Shown: positions 9,025 through 17,308, counted from the stretch's first letter. The stretch is 64,000 nt of DNA from Ruegeria sp. R13_0 (GCF_017743995.1 NZ_JAGHRB010000003.1:186001-250000); one strand, 5' to 3'. The notes: generated by a model from the letters alone, not told the origin. Made by a program: numbers and translations.

Positions 9025-9043
9025 CGCTCAGGAGCGTTTTTTT
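9025..9043 (+). promoter_or_regulatory. Hairpin with T-run in the repC leader
   Basis: CGCTC, AG, GAGCG followed by seven T on the plus strand. It lies in the untranslated leader of repC, 33 bases ahead of its start. Read on the repC message (minus strand) the same stem could hide or expose the repC translation signal, as leader structures do in repABC plasmids. On the plus strand it looks like an intrinsic terminator for transcripts leaving repC antisense. Which role applies is not clear. Confidence 0.45.
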
Positions 9044-9044
9044 C

Positions 9045-9073
9045 TTGTGTGGCGATTCGGGTGCTGCTAGATT
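9045..9073 (+). promoter_or_regulatory. Predicted promoter of the antisense RNA
   Basis: TTGTGT (9045-9050) and TAGATT (9068-9073) are spaced by 17 bases on the plus strand, opposite to the repABC operon. This is a good fit to a housekeeping promoter and would start a transcript near base 9080. Confidence 0.55.
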
Positions 9074-9079
9074 CTAGGT

Positions 9080-9142
9080 GTCTAATCTAAGAATTGCGCT
9101 TTGCGCAGCAGCCCTCGAAGCTCCGGTTTCGGGGGTTTTGTT
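9080..9142 (+). ncRNA. Predicted counter-transcribed RNA (ctRNA, incA) between repB and repC
   Basis: A plus-strand transcript started by the promoter at 9045-9073 would end at an intrinsic terminator: CCCTCGAA (9112-9119), a seven-base loop, TTTCGGGGG (9127-9135), then TTTTGTTTGTTT. That gives about 60 bases, the size known for the antisense RNAs of repABC plasmids, which pair with the repB-repC leader and lower RepC synthesis, so setting copy number and incompatibility. The position, strand and size all match. The exact ends are estimates. Confidence 0.68.
9112..9142 (+). terminator. Intrinsic terminator of the ctRNA
   Basis: An eight-base stem including one T-G pair (CCCTCGAA with TTTCGGGGG), followed by a T-rich tail broken by single G residues. 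It lies just downstream of the repB stop on the opposite strand. Confidence 0.6.
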
Positions 9143-9170
9143 TGTTTGCCTTCCTCCTTTCTGCTCGTCC

Positions 9171-10139
9171 TCAGTCCTTTTTTTCGGTGTTTACAGCTGT
9201 AAACTCAGCGTGTGAGCGCTTGATGATTTCAGCCATGTTTTTGTCCAACCAGCAGGCGAAGCCAGCGTTAGCTCCGGTCCTTTTGACCGAAACAGTTAGT
9301 GATCCGTTGGTGGATTTGATTGTAACGCCTTCAATTGGGCTTACTTCGGCTGCACCTTCTCTGTGTCGTGCACCACGTTTGGCAGCTGCTTTTAGGAGCA
9401 TTTCCAGCCGATCATCTGACGACATCGATGGCTCAATGGTTGCAAGCAGGTTGGCCGCTTCATCTTCCGCCAGCTTGCCTGCAACGAAGTGTTCTGCAAG
9501 CACGGTCCATTTTGGGCGGCCAGATTTTGGGGCTGCACCGATCATGTCACCAATCTTTGCAGGAACATGTTGCGTAACTTTTGTAAGGTGAGACAGCCCT
9601 GATTTCGAAAGGTTCAATACTTGCCGCACCGTTGCAGAGTCATGCCCGGAAGTCAGGATCGCCTCGGCGAAACGTGCTTTCTCGTAGAAGGAAAGATTGC
9701 GCCTCGCAGCATTCTCAAGCCCCTTGGCGAGAAGCGCTGAAGCATCGTCGATATCCTGAACATTGGCGCGGACTTTAATACCGAGTTCACGACAAGCTTT
9801 GAGCCTCCTCCTCCCATAAATAGCCTCGTATCGGCCGTCGGATTTCGATTTTCTGACAAGAATGGGTACTTGTTGGCCACCGTCTTGGATACTCGACATC
9901 AAGCTTTCAAAGCTATCGTCTTCTTCGTCAGTGTTTACAGCTGTAAACTCACCAAGCCTATCGGCTGGGCCCCAATCGTCGATCAGAGCAGGGTCAATTT
10001 CCCTGATTGCGGCAAGAGAGCCCTGAAGCGCACCAAGTGCAGGGGCATTGGGTTTTGGGGCTTTATCGATGGCCTTGGGGCTAGAGCGCGCGATGGTGTT
10101 TGCGATCCCAGACATCTCCTGAAGCGATTTTCTAGCCAT
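9171..10139 (-). CDS. repB: Plasmid partition protein RepB (ParB family)
   Basis: A 322-residue ParB-type protein, middle gene of repABC. The ParB N-terminal domain is seen in VPILVRKSKSDGRYEAIYGRRR and LKACRELGIKVRANV, followed by ENAARRNLSFYEKARFAEAI and the helix-turn-helix TVRQVLNLSKSGLSHLTKV. RepB binds parS sites and works with RepA to segregate the plasmid. Its ATG overlaps the repA stop by one base (TAATG). Oddly, two perfect parS palindromes lie inside this gene, and each is translated in the same frame as FTAVN: once near residue 70 and once seven residues before the C-terminus. Confidence 0.93.
   Translation of the reverse strand: MARKSLQEMSGIANTIARSSPKAIDKAPKPNAPALGALQGSLAAIREIDPALIDDWGPADRLGEFTAVNTDEEDDSFESLMSSIQDGGQQVPILVRKSKSDGRYEAIYGRRRLKACRELGIKVRANVQDIDDASALLAKGLENAARRNLSFYEKARFAEAILTSGHDSATVRQVLNLSKSGLSHLTKVTQHVPAKIGDMIGAAPKSGRPKWTVLAEHFVAGKLAEDEAANLLATIEPSMSSDDRLEMLLKAAAKRGARHREGAAEVSPIEGVTIKSTNGSLTVSVKRTGANAGFACWLDKNMAEIIKRSHAEFTAVNTEKKD
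9189..9204. promoter_or_regulatory. parS partition site 1 (in the 3' end of repB)
   Basis: GTTTACAGCTGTAAAC, a perfect 16-base palindrome matching the repABC-type parS consensus GTTNNCNGCNGNNAAC. It lies within the last codons of repB. RepB is expected to bind it. Confidence 0.82.
9933..9948. promoter_or_regulatory. parS partition site 2 (inside repB)
   Basis: GTTTACAGCTGTAAAC, identical to site 1, placed in the first third of repB and read in the same codon frame as FTAVN. Confidence 0.82.
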
Positions 10140-11323
10140 TAGCTGCGTCCCCATGCTTGATGGATCATTTGTTCTACCTCAGAGCCGATCGCATCCATTG
10201 AGTTCTTTGCCCGATCATAAGTTGCGCGTGTCATTTCCGACCGCACGACCTCGTAAATTGATTGTTTGAGCATTGTGGCGTCACTGATTGCGGTGCTTTT
10301 GAGGGCAGTAGCTGACATAACGCGATCCTGAAACAGTGCTCGCATGAACGAAGCCAGTTGTTGAGACGGTACGTCTGTCGGCTCATCGCGCGTTATCAGG
10401 AATTTGAAGTTGTCGTATTCGAGCGTAGCGCCGGCATCTTCAATGACTGCCATGTAAGCACCAGCGAGTTCGAGAAATTGAGCCGTCGAAGACACGTCCA
10501 GCATCGAAGGTGTCAGTGGCACAAGCAATGAATTGGCGGCGGCCATCCCGGCTATTGTCAAGAATCCAAGTTGAGGTGGGCTATCAATCAGAACAAGGTC
10601 AAAATCGCCTTCTACCTGGGCCAAGGCATTCCGTATTCTCGTAAAGAACGGATGGTCCGGGTTGGAGTGAACGGCAGATTCTGTCTCAAATTCGGAAAGA
10701 ACAAGCCGTGACGGAGCCACAGAGAGACCGGTGAAGTATGTCGGAAGCACGACGTCTGCCATATCTACCGGATCTTCATATCGAATAGCATCGTAAATCG
10801 TCAGCCCGTCAAACTCTATTTCCGGGCTGATGCCGCACATGGATGTAAGTGAGCCTTGAGGATCCAGATCAACAGCCAGTACACGGTAACCGCGAAGCGC
10901 AAAATAGTGAGCCAAGTGAATTGTTGTGGTGCTCTTGCTGCTGCCGCCTTTGAAGTTCATCAATTGCCAGACTTGGAGCTTTTCTCCTTCAGTCCGGCGA
11001 GGGACATAGCGACCTTTTTTGCGTGAGGTTTTCTCAAGCGTTTCGCGAGCCTCCCAAAGTTCTTGGGCAGTATAGTAACGCCTACCGCTGCGTACGTCAT
11101 GCGGCTCAGGAATAGTTCCCTCTACGTGAACTTTGCGCATGAATTGACCTGAGACTCCTAAGAGTTCAGCAGCTTCTGGCGCTGCAAAATTTCGCAGTGA
11201 TTTGGTGTTGTCGGGGGCAAATGCAGCAAGTAGATGTTCTCGGATAGCCGAGTTTAATCTCTCAGATATTTCCGTGGCGAGTGCCGATGGTTTTTCTGCC
11301 ACAAGTGGTGTCACGGGAATCAT
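10139..11323 (-). CDS. repA: Plasmid partition ATPase RepA (ParA family)
   Basis: A 394-residue ParA-type Walker ATPase, first gene of repABC. The N-terminal 110 residues hold a DNA-binding region (AAELLGVSGQFMRKVHVEG and RRYYTAQELWEARETL) used for autorepression. The deviant Walker A box reads NFKGGSSKSTTTIHLA (about residues 122-137), followed by RVLAVDLDPQGSLTSM and DLVLIDSPPQLGFLT. RepA moves plasmid copies apart by ATP-driven patterning with RepB and represses the operon. A parS-like palindrome lies about 150 bases upstream of its start. The IS3-type element has inserted just beyond that, close to the promoter region. Confidence 0.94.
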   Translation of the reverse strand: MIPVTPLVAEKPSALATEISERLNSAIREHLLAAFAPDNTKSLRNFAAPEAAELLGVSGQFMRKVHVEGTIPEPHDVRSGRRYYTAQELWEARETLEKTSRKKGRYVPRRTEGEKLQVWQLMNFKGGSSKSTTTIHLAHYFALRGYRVLAVDLDPQGSLTSMCGISPEIEFDGLTIYDAIRYEDPVDMADVVLPTYFTGLSVAPSRLVLSEFETESAVHSNPDHPFFTRIRNALAQVEGDFDLVLIDSPPQLGFLTIAGMAAANSLLVPLTPSMLDVSSTAQFLELAGAYMAVIEDAGATLEYDNFKFLITRDEPTDVPSQQLASFMRALFQDRVMSATALKSTAISDATMLKQSIYEVVRSEMTRATYDRAKNSMDAIGSEVEQMIHQAWGRS

Positions 11324-11470
11324 GTAGTTGCCTCAAATTAAAGAATGTGGTCATTTTTGCGCCACTTGAGACAAACAGCCGTGATTCATTGCGCTAAGTC
11401 AAGGATTTTCGCCTATATTGTAGGTTTTCCAACACGGAGGACTACATACGCTTTGCATGAGAGCAGGGTG

Positions 11471-11486
11471 GTTTACAGTTGTAAAC
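11471..11486. promoter_or_regulatory. parS-like site 3 upstream of repA
   Basis: GTTTACAGTTGTAAAC differs from the two sites in repB only at the central C to T. It lies upstream of repA, only 24 bases from the left end of the insertion sequence. Confidence 0.7.
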
Positions 11487-11572
11487 CTTGTTGAGCGTGA
11501 TCAAGGGTTTGACCTGAGCCCCTGAATCTCCTCCAGATTTGTGTAGAGTCCGGCCAACAAAAGGACGGACAA

Positions 11573-11836
11573 ATGAAGCCGAGATTCACCGACGAACAGA
11601 TCATTTCGATGATCAAGGAACAAGAAGCTGGCGAGAAGACAGCGGACGTGTGCAGGCGCTATGGGATCAGCCAGGGCACCTTTTACAAGTACAAGTCGAA
11701 GTATGGCGGCATGGAGCCGTCGGATGCCAAGAAGCTGCGGGCGCTGGAAGCGGAGAACGCCAGGCTGAAGAAGCTTCTGGCCGAACAGATGCTCGACAAT
11801 GCGATGCTGCGCGACGTGAACGCAAAAAAGTGGTAA
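11573..11836 (+). CDS. IS3-family transposase OrfA (DNA-binding part)
   Basis: An 87-residue helix-turn-helix protein: [20 protein letters not shown], then [40 protein letters not shown] and the leucine-zipper-like end [20 protein letters not shown]. This is the standard OrfA of the IS407 group. It recognises the element ends and, when alone, limits transposition. Just before its stop is the slippery heptamer A AAA AAG (11824-11830), where ribosomes can shift to the -1 frame to make the OrfAB transposase. Confidence 0.92.
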   Translation: MKPRFTDEQIISMIKEQEAGEKTADVCRRYGISQGTFYKYKSKYGGMEPSDAKKLRALEAENARLKKLLAEQMLDNAMLRDVNAKKW

Positions 11837-12669
11837 CGCCCGGCGCCAAGCGCAGAGCGGTGGCGCATCTGATGGAGGTGCATCAGGTGAGCCAGCGCCG
11901 GGCGTGCTCTGCCTTGAATGTGGATCGGTCGATGGTTCGGTATCAATCCCGGTGCGCCGATGACGCTGATCTGCGCGACGCGATCAAACGGGTTTCCAGA
12001 GAACGCCGCCGGTTCGGTTATCGCCGCATCCACGTCATGGTCGAACGGGAGGGCCATAGGGTGAACCACAAGAAACTGAGGCGCATCTATCGCGAGGAAA
12101 AGCTGCAGGTGCGCCGCAGGGGCGGCCGGAAGCGTGCTCTGGGTACCAGAAGGCCGATGGTGCTGCCGGATGGTCCGAACCAGCGTTGGAGCCTTGATTT
12201 CGTGTCGGATGCCTTCACCGATGGTCGCCGGTTCCGTATTCTCGCCGTTGTGGACGATTTCACCCGCGAGAACCTGGCGCTGATCGCAGACACATCCCTG
12301 TCTGGCCTGCGTGTCACGCGGGAGCTGGGCAGGATCATCGCAGAGCGCGGAACGCCCGGCACCATAGTCTCTGACAACGGCACCGAGTTCACCAGTATGG
12401 CCATCCTGAGGTGGGTTCAGGAAACCGGGATCGACTGGCACTACATCGCGCCGGGCAAGCCGACCCAGAACGCATTCATCGAAAGCTTCAACGGAAAGCT
12501 GCGCGATGAATGCCTCAATGAAACGCTCTTCAGCTCATTGGCCGAGGCCAGAGACACGCTGGAAACATGGCAGGAGGATTACAACACCCACAGACCACAT
12601 TCGGCGTTGGGCAATCTCACACCGATGGAATTTGCAGAGAAAATGACAATGGACAAACTGGCCGCGTAA
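11824..12669 (+). CDS. IS3-family transposase OrfB (catalytic part, made by -1 frameshift)
   Basis: About 281 residues expressed as a fusion with OrfA after frameshifting at AAAAAAG, so the start given is the shift site, not a start codon. The rve integrase core has the DDE triad: Asp in [10 protein letters not shown], Asp in [10 protein letters not shown], and Glu in [15 protein letters not shown] 35 residues later. An HTH-like segment lies before it ([20 protein letters not shown]). It ends with [15 protein letters not shown], as usual for the group. The catalytic residues are all present, so the enzyme looks functional. Confidence 0.92.
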   Translation, partial: KKVVTPGAKRRAVAHLMEVHQVSQRRACSALNVDRSMVRYQSRCADDADLRDAIKRVSRERRRFGYRRIHVMVEREGHRVNHKKLRRIYREEKLQVRRRGGRKRALGTRRPMVLPDGPNQRWSLDFVSDAFTDGRRFRILAVVDDFTRENLALIADTSLSGLRVTRELGRIIAERGTPGTIVSDNGTEFTSMAILRWVQETGIDWHYIAPGKPTQNAFIESFNGKLRDECLNETLFSSLAEARDTLETWQEDYNTHRPHSALGNLTPMEFAEKMTMDKLAA

Positions 12670-12879
12670 GGCCATCAAACAAACTCCAAGGACTCTCCGT
12701 CAGATGGAGGAAACTTGGGGCTCAGGTCAGGTTCTTTCAGTCGATGAAGTTTTAACGGAGGCATGCGAAGGCATTCCAATAAAACTCCTCCAAAAGCTCC
12801 GCTTTGAGTAGAGCACTTCTAGCATGTAATTGGAGTGAAGGCCGAACGGTTTGTGGCGCACATCGCGCAATTGGAAAGG

Positions 12880-13116
12880 GCAGGAAGCTAATTGATCTGA
12901 TTGGTCAAATTTTCCCGCCAACGAATTCGTTACCGAGTTTTTCGCGATATCGGCGTCGCAATAGTACTTTTGCGCCAGTACGGGAGGACGATGCAGTGAA
13001 GAGGGCATGGCGGCCTGGGTCAGATACCCCGAGCGCAGCCCGTGCGGAGAGGCAAAACCCGCGGACACTCCGGCTAGAGTCAGCCGTTGGCCGATCGCCC
13101 AAGAAATAGCATGCAC
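12880..13116 (-). pseudogene. Remnant of a tyrosine recombinase (C-terminal end only)
   Basis: Reading the minus strand gives LTLAGVSAGFASPHGLRSGY, LTQAAMPSSLHR and AQKYYCDADIAKN, clearly the C-terminal catalytic end of a recombinase related to the intact one at 14040-15113 (LRLAGLPEDFASPHGLRSGF ... AQKYYDDVDIAEN). About nine residues between QAA and the SLHR segment are deleted, and everything before the active-site HGLR is missing. The Tyr survives. It is a leftover of an older integration or duplication, now next to the insertion sequence. The remaining bases up to 13384 show no gene. Confidence 0.78.
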
Positions 13117-13384
13117 GGAGAGGTGGGGTTTAGAGTATTGTGTTCCTTTAAGTTACGACGGAGCAGGGAACTGTCTTCAATCTAGTGAAGCTGTGCTTGC
13201 ACGGCGCGGCTATTGGCGCAGTCGCTACTGTAGTTGGATTCATAAGGGATCGCAGACACGATCCGTGTGTTCACGCCCCTTTGGCGTCTATAAAACCAGC
13301 TTGCTCGAATTAGCGATTATGGGTTCCCAAATCGTTGAATCGACAGTCTTGTTGGCATATATTGCCAAGGAGGAGGCTTATGCC

Positions 13385-13642
13385 ATGGTAACGCGCAATG
13401 TGGTTCTTACAGAATCTCAGGATCAACTGGTACAGAATCTGGTTGCTTCCGGTCGCTATCAGAACGCCAGTGAAGCGTTGCGCGCCGGCCTTCGGCTTCT
13501 GGAGCGGGAAGAAGCGGGCCTAGTGTCTCTCAAACAAGGCCTGCAGGAGGGTTTGGCCCAGGCTCAGGCTGGAGATCTGGCAGAAGGTAGCGGTCCGGAT
13601 GCGATCCGTCGTGCCTTTGCAAGGGCACGAGCCAAGGCGTGA
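13385..13642 (+). CDS. parD: ParD-family antitoxin
   Basis: An 85-residue protein with the ribbon-helix-helix and ParD signature: NVVLTESQDQLVQNLVASGR, YQNASEALRAGLRLLEREEA, then an acidic, flexible tail that wraps the toxin. It neutralises ParE and represses the operon. The ATG at 13385 follows AAGGAGGAGG at 13366-13376. The stop overlaps the ParE start (GTGA), giving translational coupling. Confidence 0.92.
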   Translation: MVTRNVVLTESQDQLVQNLVASGRYQNASEALRAGLRLLEREEAGLVSLKQGLQEGLAQAQAGDLAEGSGPDAIRRAFARARAKA

Positions 13643-13983
13643 CCAGACCCTTTCGACTAACACGCCGCGCTGAAGCTAGCCTGGTGGAGATTGCCCGATG
13701 GACCATCGACAAGTTTGGACAGCATCAAGCCGATCTTTATGAACAAGAACTGATAGCGCGCTGTCAGGCCATCACGGAGGGCACGGCGGCCAGCCGAAGC
13801 TGTTCCATATTGGTCGAGGACGCGGTTGATCTCAGATATGTAAGGGCAGGGGAGCACTTTCTGGTCTACCTGGACCAGCCGGATAGCGTGATCATAATCG
13901 ATATCCTGCATTCCCGCTGTGATCTGCCGCGACATGTTTCCGCGCTGGCCACGTTGACAGACGCAGCTGAAAACAAGACGTAG
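13639..13983 (+). CDS. parE: ParE-family toxin
   Basis: A 114-residue RelE/ParE-fold protein: RPFRLTRRAEASLVEIARWT, FGQHQADLYEQELIARCQAI, then DLRYVRAGEHFLVYLDQPDS and IIIDILHSRCDLPRH. ParE toxins poison DNA gyrase and kill cells that lose the plasmid once ParD decays. It starts with GTG overlapping the parD stop. Its position between the recombinase remnant and the intact recombinase, next to replication genes, fits a plasmid-stabilisation role. Confidence 0.9.
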   Translation: MTRPFRLTRRAEASLVEIARWTIDKFGQHQADLYEQELIARCQAITEGTAASRSCSILVEDAVDLRYVRAGEHFLVYLDQPDSVIIIDILHSRCDLPRHVSALATLTDAAENKT

Positions 13984-14039
13984 GCGTTGCGGTCAGAGCA
14001 TCCCTCAGGAAGGGGTTTCTAAAAACAATCAGTAAGTGC

Positions 14040-15113
14040 TCACCCCAACAGGTCTGCGGCCGGGTTCTCTGCAATATCGACATCGTCGTAATATTTCTGT
14101 GCCTGGGCCATGGAGCGGTGCAGCGAGAGGCGCATGGCAGCCTGGATCGGGGCGCCGTCGAGCGCGGCTTGGGTTAGGAAGCCGGAGCGCAGACCGTGCG
14201 GCGAGGCGAAGTCCTCCGGCAACCCTGCCAACCGGAGGCGATGTTTGACGATCTGATAGATAGCGTCTGGCGAAAGCCGACGTTTCAGCACACGATCCGC
14301 TTTTGAGACTGGTCTGAACAGTGGCCCGGTCTTAATCTGTCCAACCTCGATCCAATGCACCAGCGCCTGGGCTGCGCGGCTCTTCAGAACCAGCCGCGGC
14401 GTTTCACCTTTGGTTGTCGTTTTGGTTTCCAGCAGGGAAATCCAAACTAGGCTTTTCTGGTCGAATTCCTTCAGCGAGACGTCGTCAAACATCAACCCGG
14501 TGATCTCCGAGCGCCGTCGACCACCAGAAGCCCAGCCCAGCATCAGGATTGCGCGGTCGCGGCAATCCCGGCGTGAACCGCGGCAGGTGGCCAGCAGTTG
14601 TTCCAGCACATCCCGGGTAATCGGGTGTTGCGATTTCGGGGCAGGCGGTCGGGCTGCAGCCCGGCGCGCCTTGGACCGGGCCTGTTTGACCTGCGGGGCG
14701 TCAAAGGGTGAGGCGAGGTTCTTCATTCGATGAAAGGCCAGCCAGGAGGCGATGCGCCGGTCCAGCGTTGACGGGGCAGGGCAGGCGAGGGACTTGCGCA
14801 GCCCCTGAGCAATCAGCGCCTCTGCCACCTGTCGCGCTCGGTCTTCAGGCGGCGCGTCGTTGAGATCCCGGGCGTGATCGAGAACGAAGGCCAGCGCTGT
14901 CGCTTCCGCTTCCGGCCAGCGCAGCGCCAGATCGAACCGGGCGGCTTTCCAGGCGGTGACATAAAGCAGATCCCGTTCATATGCCCGCAATGTGTTTTCC
15001 GGTGTGCCGCGCACATAAAGATCAGTGAGCGCCTCCTGATCTGTTTCCGAAAGGGCAGGGGCGGCGGCGGGGAGGTATGGGGCAGAGGGCTTCATGTACC
15101 CATTCTGCGTCAA
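14040..15113 (-). CDS. Tyrosine-type site-specific recombinase/integrase
   Basis: A 357-residue recombinase. The N-terminal core-binding domain has GTPENTLRAYERDLLYVTAW. The catalytic domain shows GWASGGRRRSEITGLMFDD (first Arg), SPHGLRSGFLTQAA (His-x-x-Arg), SLHRSMAQAQKYY (second His and the Tyr nucleophile). Such enzymes resolve plasmid dimers or move integrative elements. There is no obvious attachment site beside it. A close but broken relative lies at 12880-13116, with ParDE between, suggesting a duplicated or rearranged segment. Confidence 0.9.
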   Translation of the reverse strand: MTQNGYMKPSAPYLPAAAPALSETDQEALTDLYVRGTPENTLRAYERDLLYVTAWKAARFDLALRWPEAEATALAFVLDHARDLNDAPPEDRARQVAEALIAQGLRKSLACPAPSTLDRRIASWLAFHRMKNLASPFDAPQVKQARSKARRAAARPPAPKSQHPITRDVLEQLLATCRGSRRDCRDRAILMLGWASGGRRRSEITGLMFDDVSLKEFDQKSLVWISLLETKTTTKGETPRLVLKSRAAQALVHWIEVGQIKTGPLFRPVSKADRVLKRRLSPDAIYQIVKHRLRLAGLPEDFASPHGLRSGFLTQAALDGAPIQAAMRLSLHRSMAQAQKYYDDVDIAENPAADLLG

Positions 15114-15323
15114 TTTGGGTCAGATTTCAAATATCATGATAAGGGATACTTATCGTATGTAACTTAAAACTGATAACGCAACAAAAGTACCGAGCAAAAG
15201 TAACAGATTTTGCGCGTAAAGTAGGTAGAGGGCTTGCGGAATAATAAAATCGGAGGTTCTGTCGCAGGTCTGTAAACCAATTGACATCGACATTGCGCTG
15301 GAACCGTTGGCAAACTAAATGAA

Positions 15324-15989
15324 ATGAACAGATATTTTGCCACTGAATTGCCTTTCTGGAAGTTTGCCAGAAACACGCTGATCGTCAGTTGCCTTGCGTT
15401 GTTTCCGCTGTTGGCCATCTTCGTTTTGCGCACGCCGGGCTTTGCGACGCACCTCCTGAACAGTGGTCCCGCGTTTGTTCGGTTTTTGCGTCAGGTGGTG
15501 ACGAATGGGTTGCCGGTCGTTTTCCTTTTAAATTATCTCAGCTTTTTTCTTTTCGCCGTTGGGGTAAGGGCGCGGGGCAGGGGGGCCATCCCGGCCCGGT
15601 ATCTGCTAATTGACCTGCTGCTACGGGCCGTCCTGTTCATCGCGCTGCACGCGCTGATCTACGCGCTTTCGGCAGACTGGTTCGGGTCTTTCGGCGGTGA
15701 TCCCGTAGTGGCGTTGCGGGTAGTCGGTCCGACGCTGGTACGCTCCGCCTACTTCGAGAACATCTCAGGCGTTTACCTGTACGCCACGCTGGTCGGAGCG
15801 CTGCCGCTATACCTATCCGTCGTTCAGAGCCAGATCGCCCACGGTACTGGATTTGCAGCCCAACTGGCACGTCGCGTACCTGGGCGCGGCGGACCTGTGA
15901 TATTGGCCCTGCTACTGATGGCGGTGTCAGTGGTCGTTCTGACCACCGCGGCGGCGCTGATTGTCCGTTTACAGTCGGTTTGGGGCTGA
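15324..15989 (+). CDS. Integral membrane protein of unknown function
   Basis: A 221-residue protein with four to six predicted membrane spans (FARNTLIVSCLALFPLLAIF, GLPVVFLLNYLSFFLFAVGV, YLLIDLLLRAVLFIALHALI, and a C-terminal span VILALLLMAVSVVVLTTAAA). No recognised family or catalytic motif. It converges with the copper-box-controlled barrel gene ending at 15994 and has no copper box of its own. The 210 bases upstream to the recombinase gene show no gene. Confidence 0.65.
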   Translation: MNRYFATELPFWKFARNTLIVSCLALFPLLAIFVLRTPGFATHLLNSGPAFVRFLRQVVTNGLPVVFLLNYLSFFLFAVGVRARGRGAIPARYLLIDLLLRAVLFIALHALIYALSADWFGSFGGDPVVALRVVGPTLVRSAYFENISGVYLYATLVGALPLYLSVVQSQIAHGTGFAAQLARRVPGRGGPVILALLLMAVSVVVLTTAAALIVRLQSVWG

Positions 15990-15993
15990 AGGG

Positions 15994-17103
15994 TCAGAAC
16001 GCCCTGCGTATCGCGAAGGAGACTGCGTAATCGCGTTCAAGCTGGGGCCCATCCAGATCTTGATACACAGGGATCACGCCCTCGATACCCAGGCGCGTGC
16101 CCGCCAAAACGCCCGACCCCGGCACAAGGTAATTCACTCCGATTCCGATACTCAGAAACTGGCCGCCGCGCAGGGTCGGATCAGCGGTGGGCACCATGCC
16201 TGGGTTCAGGCGCGCATCCGACCCGTCAATGTTTTCCACGATGTCGCCGACCACCCGCAACGAGGAGCTGAACTGGTCATTCCAGCGCCGTGCACCCCAA
16301 ACTGTTGCTGAATAGACGTCACCCAAGGTGTAACCGGCATCATTCTCACCCATCCGGATCATGGCGGCCAGCTGGGCGCCCCAAGACCAATCCGCGTTCT
16401 GGCCCGTATAGGTGACGCCCGGCAGCAGGTCGTAGGTGCCTGAACCCAGTTGCATGGGGTAGGGCAGCAGCTGGTCCGGCCCAGCTGGCGTGGTGTCGGT
16501 CTCGTCTATCGAGCCAGTCGGCAGACTGAGGCCAAGAGATAGTTCCAGCACCTGCCCGTCGGATTTGTAGATATCATATCCGCCGATGATCTTCAGATCG
16601 CCAAACCCCTGTGCCCTGGTCTCAAAGGTCTGGCCCATGCGGGTCTGGTGCTTCATCGTCTTGCGGGTATAGGGCAGCATCGCCATCACCGAGATCTCGT
16701 CGGTCACACCGTACATCAGGCCGACCATCGCCATGTTCATGCTCATGCTGAGCGGCGCGATCGGATACTGCGACAGAACGTTCGAGGTAGACAGCGACTG
16801 CGTTCCGGTACGATTTCCGTCCATCTCCATGTTCATGTAAGAGAACACAGGCATCAAAACACCCTCGGGTGGATGCATACCGCCAACGACACCCGTTGGC
16901 GGCACCGCGTCGGGGCGCATCATCCTGGACATGCTTCCCATACCTGACATGTTGCTGGAGGCTTGCGGGTTCATCGCCACGTTGTCAGCCGGACGGGTTT
17001 CCGGTTGGGCCATGGCAGTTGACCCAAGGCTCAGCCCCCCAGCCAGTATTACAGCCTGGAGGCGTTGCCAGACGCACGTAATCTTGCTGTTGCTCCGTGT
17101 CAT
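15994..17103 (-). CDS. Predicted outer-membrane beta-barrel (MetA/transporter-like) protein with Met-rich N-terminus
   Basis: A 369-residue exported protein: signal peptide ending at TAMAQPE, then a Met-rich stretch (SNMSGMGSMSRMMRP and MNMEMDG, MSMNMAMVGLMYG) that could bind Cu(I), then repeated amphipathic strands ending in an aromatic residue (YAVSFAIRRAF), as in outer-membrane barrels of the phenol-degradation MetA-like family. A MerR-type copper promoter (17182-17212) reads straight into it, back to back with the one for ccmF. The ATG at 17103 has GAGGGC before it. It probably handles copper or another substrate at the outer membrane; this is inferred from context and composition. Confidence 0.68.
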   Translation of the reverse strand: MTRSNSKITCVWQRLQAVILAGGLSLGSTAMAQPETRPADNVAMNPQASSNMSGMGSMSRMMRPDAVPPTGVVGGMHPPEGVLMPVFSYMNMEMDGNRTGTQSLSTSNVLSQYPIAPLSMSMNMAMVGLMYGVTDEISVMAMLPYTRKTMKHQTRMGQTFETRAQGFGDLKIIGGYDIYKSDGQVLELSLGLSLPTGSIDETDTTPAGPDQLLPYPMQLGSGTYDLLPGVTYTGQNADWSWGAQLAAMIRMGENDAGYTLGDVYSATVWGARRWNDQFSSSLRVVGDIVENIDGSDARLNPGMVPTADPTLRGGQFLSIGIGVNYLVPGSGVLAGTRLGIEGVIPVYQDLDGPQLERDYAVSFAIRRAF

Positions 17104-17181
17104 GATGCCCTCGTGTTCGTTTGTTTCCTGAGTCCCTGCCCTGAAAACAAAGTGTTCGGTACGTCCATCGGTGAAGTCGAA

Positions 17182-17212
17182 ATGGTGGGGGTCTCCAGCG
17201 CTGGAAGGTCAA
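17182..17212 (-). promoter_or_regulatory. CueR/HmrR-type copper promoter A (to barrel gene)
   Basis: On the minus strand TTGACC (17212-17207), a 19-base spacer beginning TTCCAGCGCTGGA, then CACCAT (17187-17182). The over-long 19-base spacing and the central dyad are the mark of promoters activated by MerR-family proteins, and the TTCCAG/CTGGAA half-sites match those of CueR/HmrR. Confidence 0.75.
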
Positions 17213-17277
17213 GGCCGCCGGCCAGATTTGCGCTCGTCAAGCATGCATCAGCCGAAGGGGGTGCGGCAATAATGCGC

Positions 17278-17308
17278 TTGACCCTCCAGCGCTGGATTGT
17301 CGGACAAG
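17278..17308 (+). promoter_or_regulatory. CueR/HmrR-type copper promoter B (to ccmFGHI)
   Basis: TTGACC (17278-17283), 19-base spacer beginning CTCCAGCGCTGGA, then GACAAG (17303-17308). The -10 is poor, but the dyad is identical to site C and site A at its centre. It lies 31 bases before the ccmF start. Confidence 0.7.

Larger units (their letters stand above)
11510..12729 (+). mobile_element. IS3-family insertion sequence, IS407 group
   Basis: A complete 1220-base element. The left end TGACCTGAGCCCCTGAATCT continues to CTCCTCCA, and the right end read inward gives TGACCTGAGCCCCAAGTTTC continuing to CTCCA, imperfect inverted repeats of about 25 bases that begin with the TG typical of IS3. 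Both flanks carry GGTT (11506-11509 and 12730-12733), a four-base target duplication as produced by the IS407 group, which suggests a recent and intact insertion. It contains orfA and orfB joined by a -1 frameshift. It lies between the repA promoter region and the recombinase remnant. Confidence 0.9.

Noticed and set aside
11538-11830. OrfB frame extended upstream to 11539
   Set aside because: This part is out-of-frame translation of orfA; the real product comes from a -1 shift at 11824-11830.
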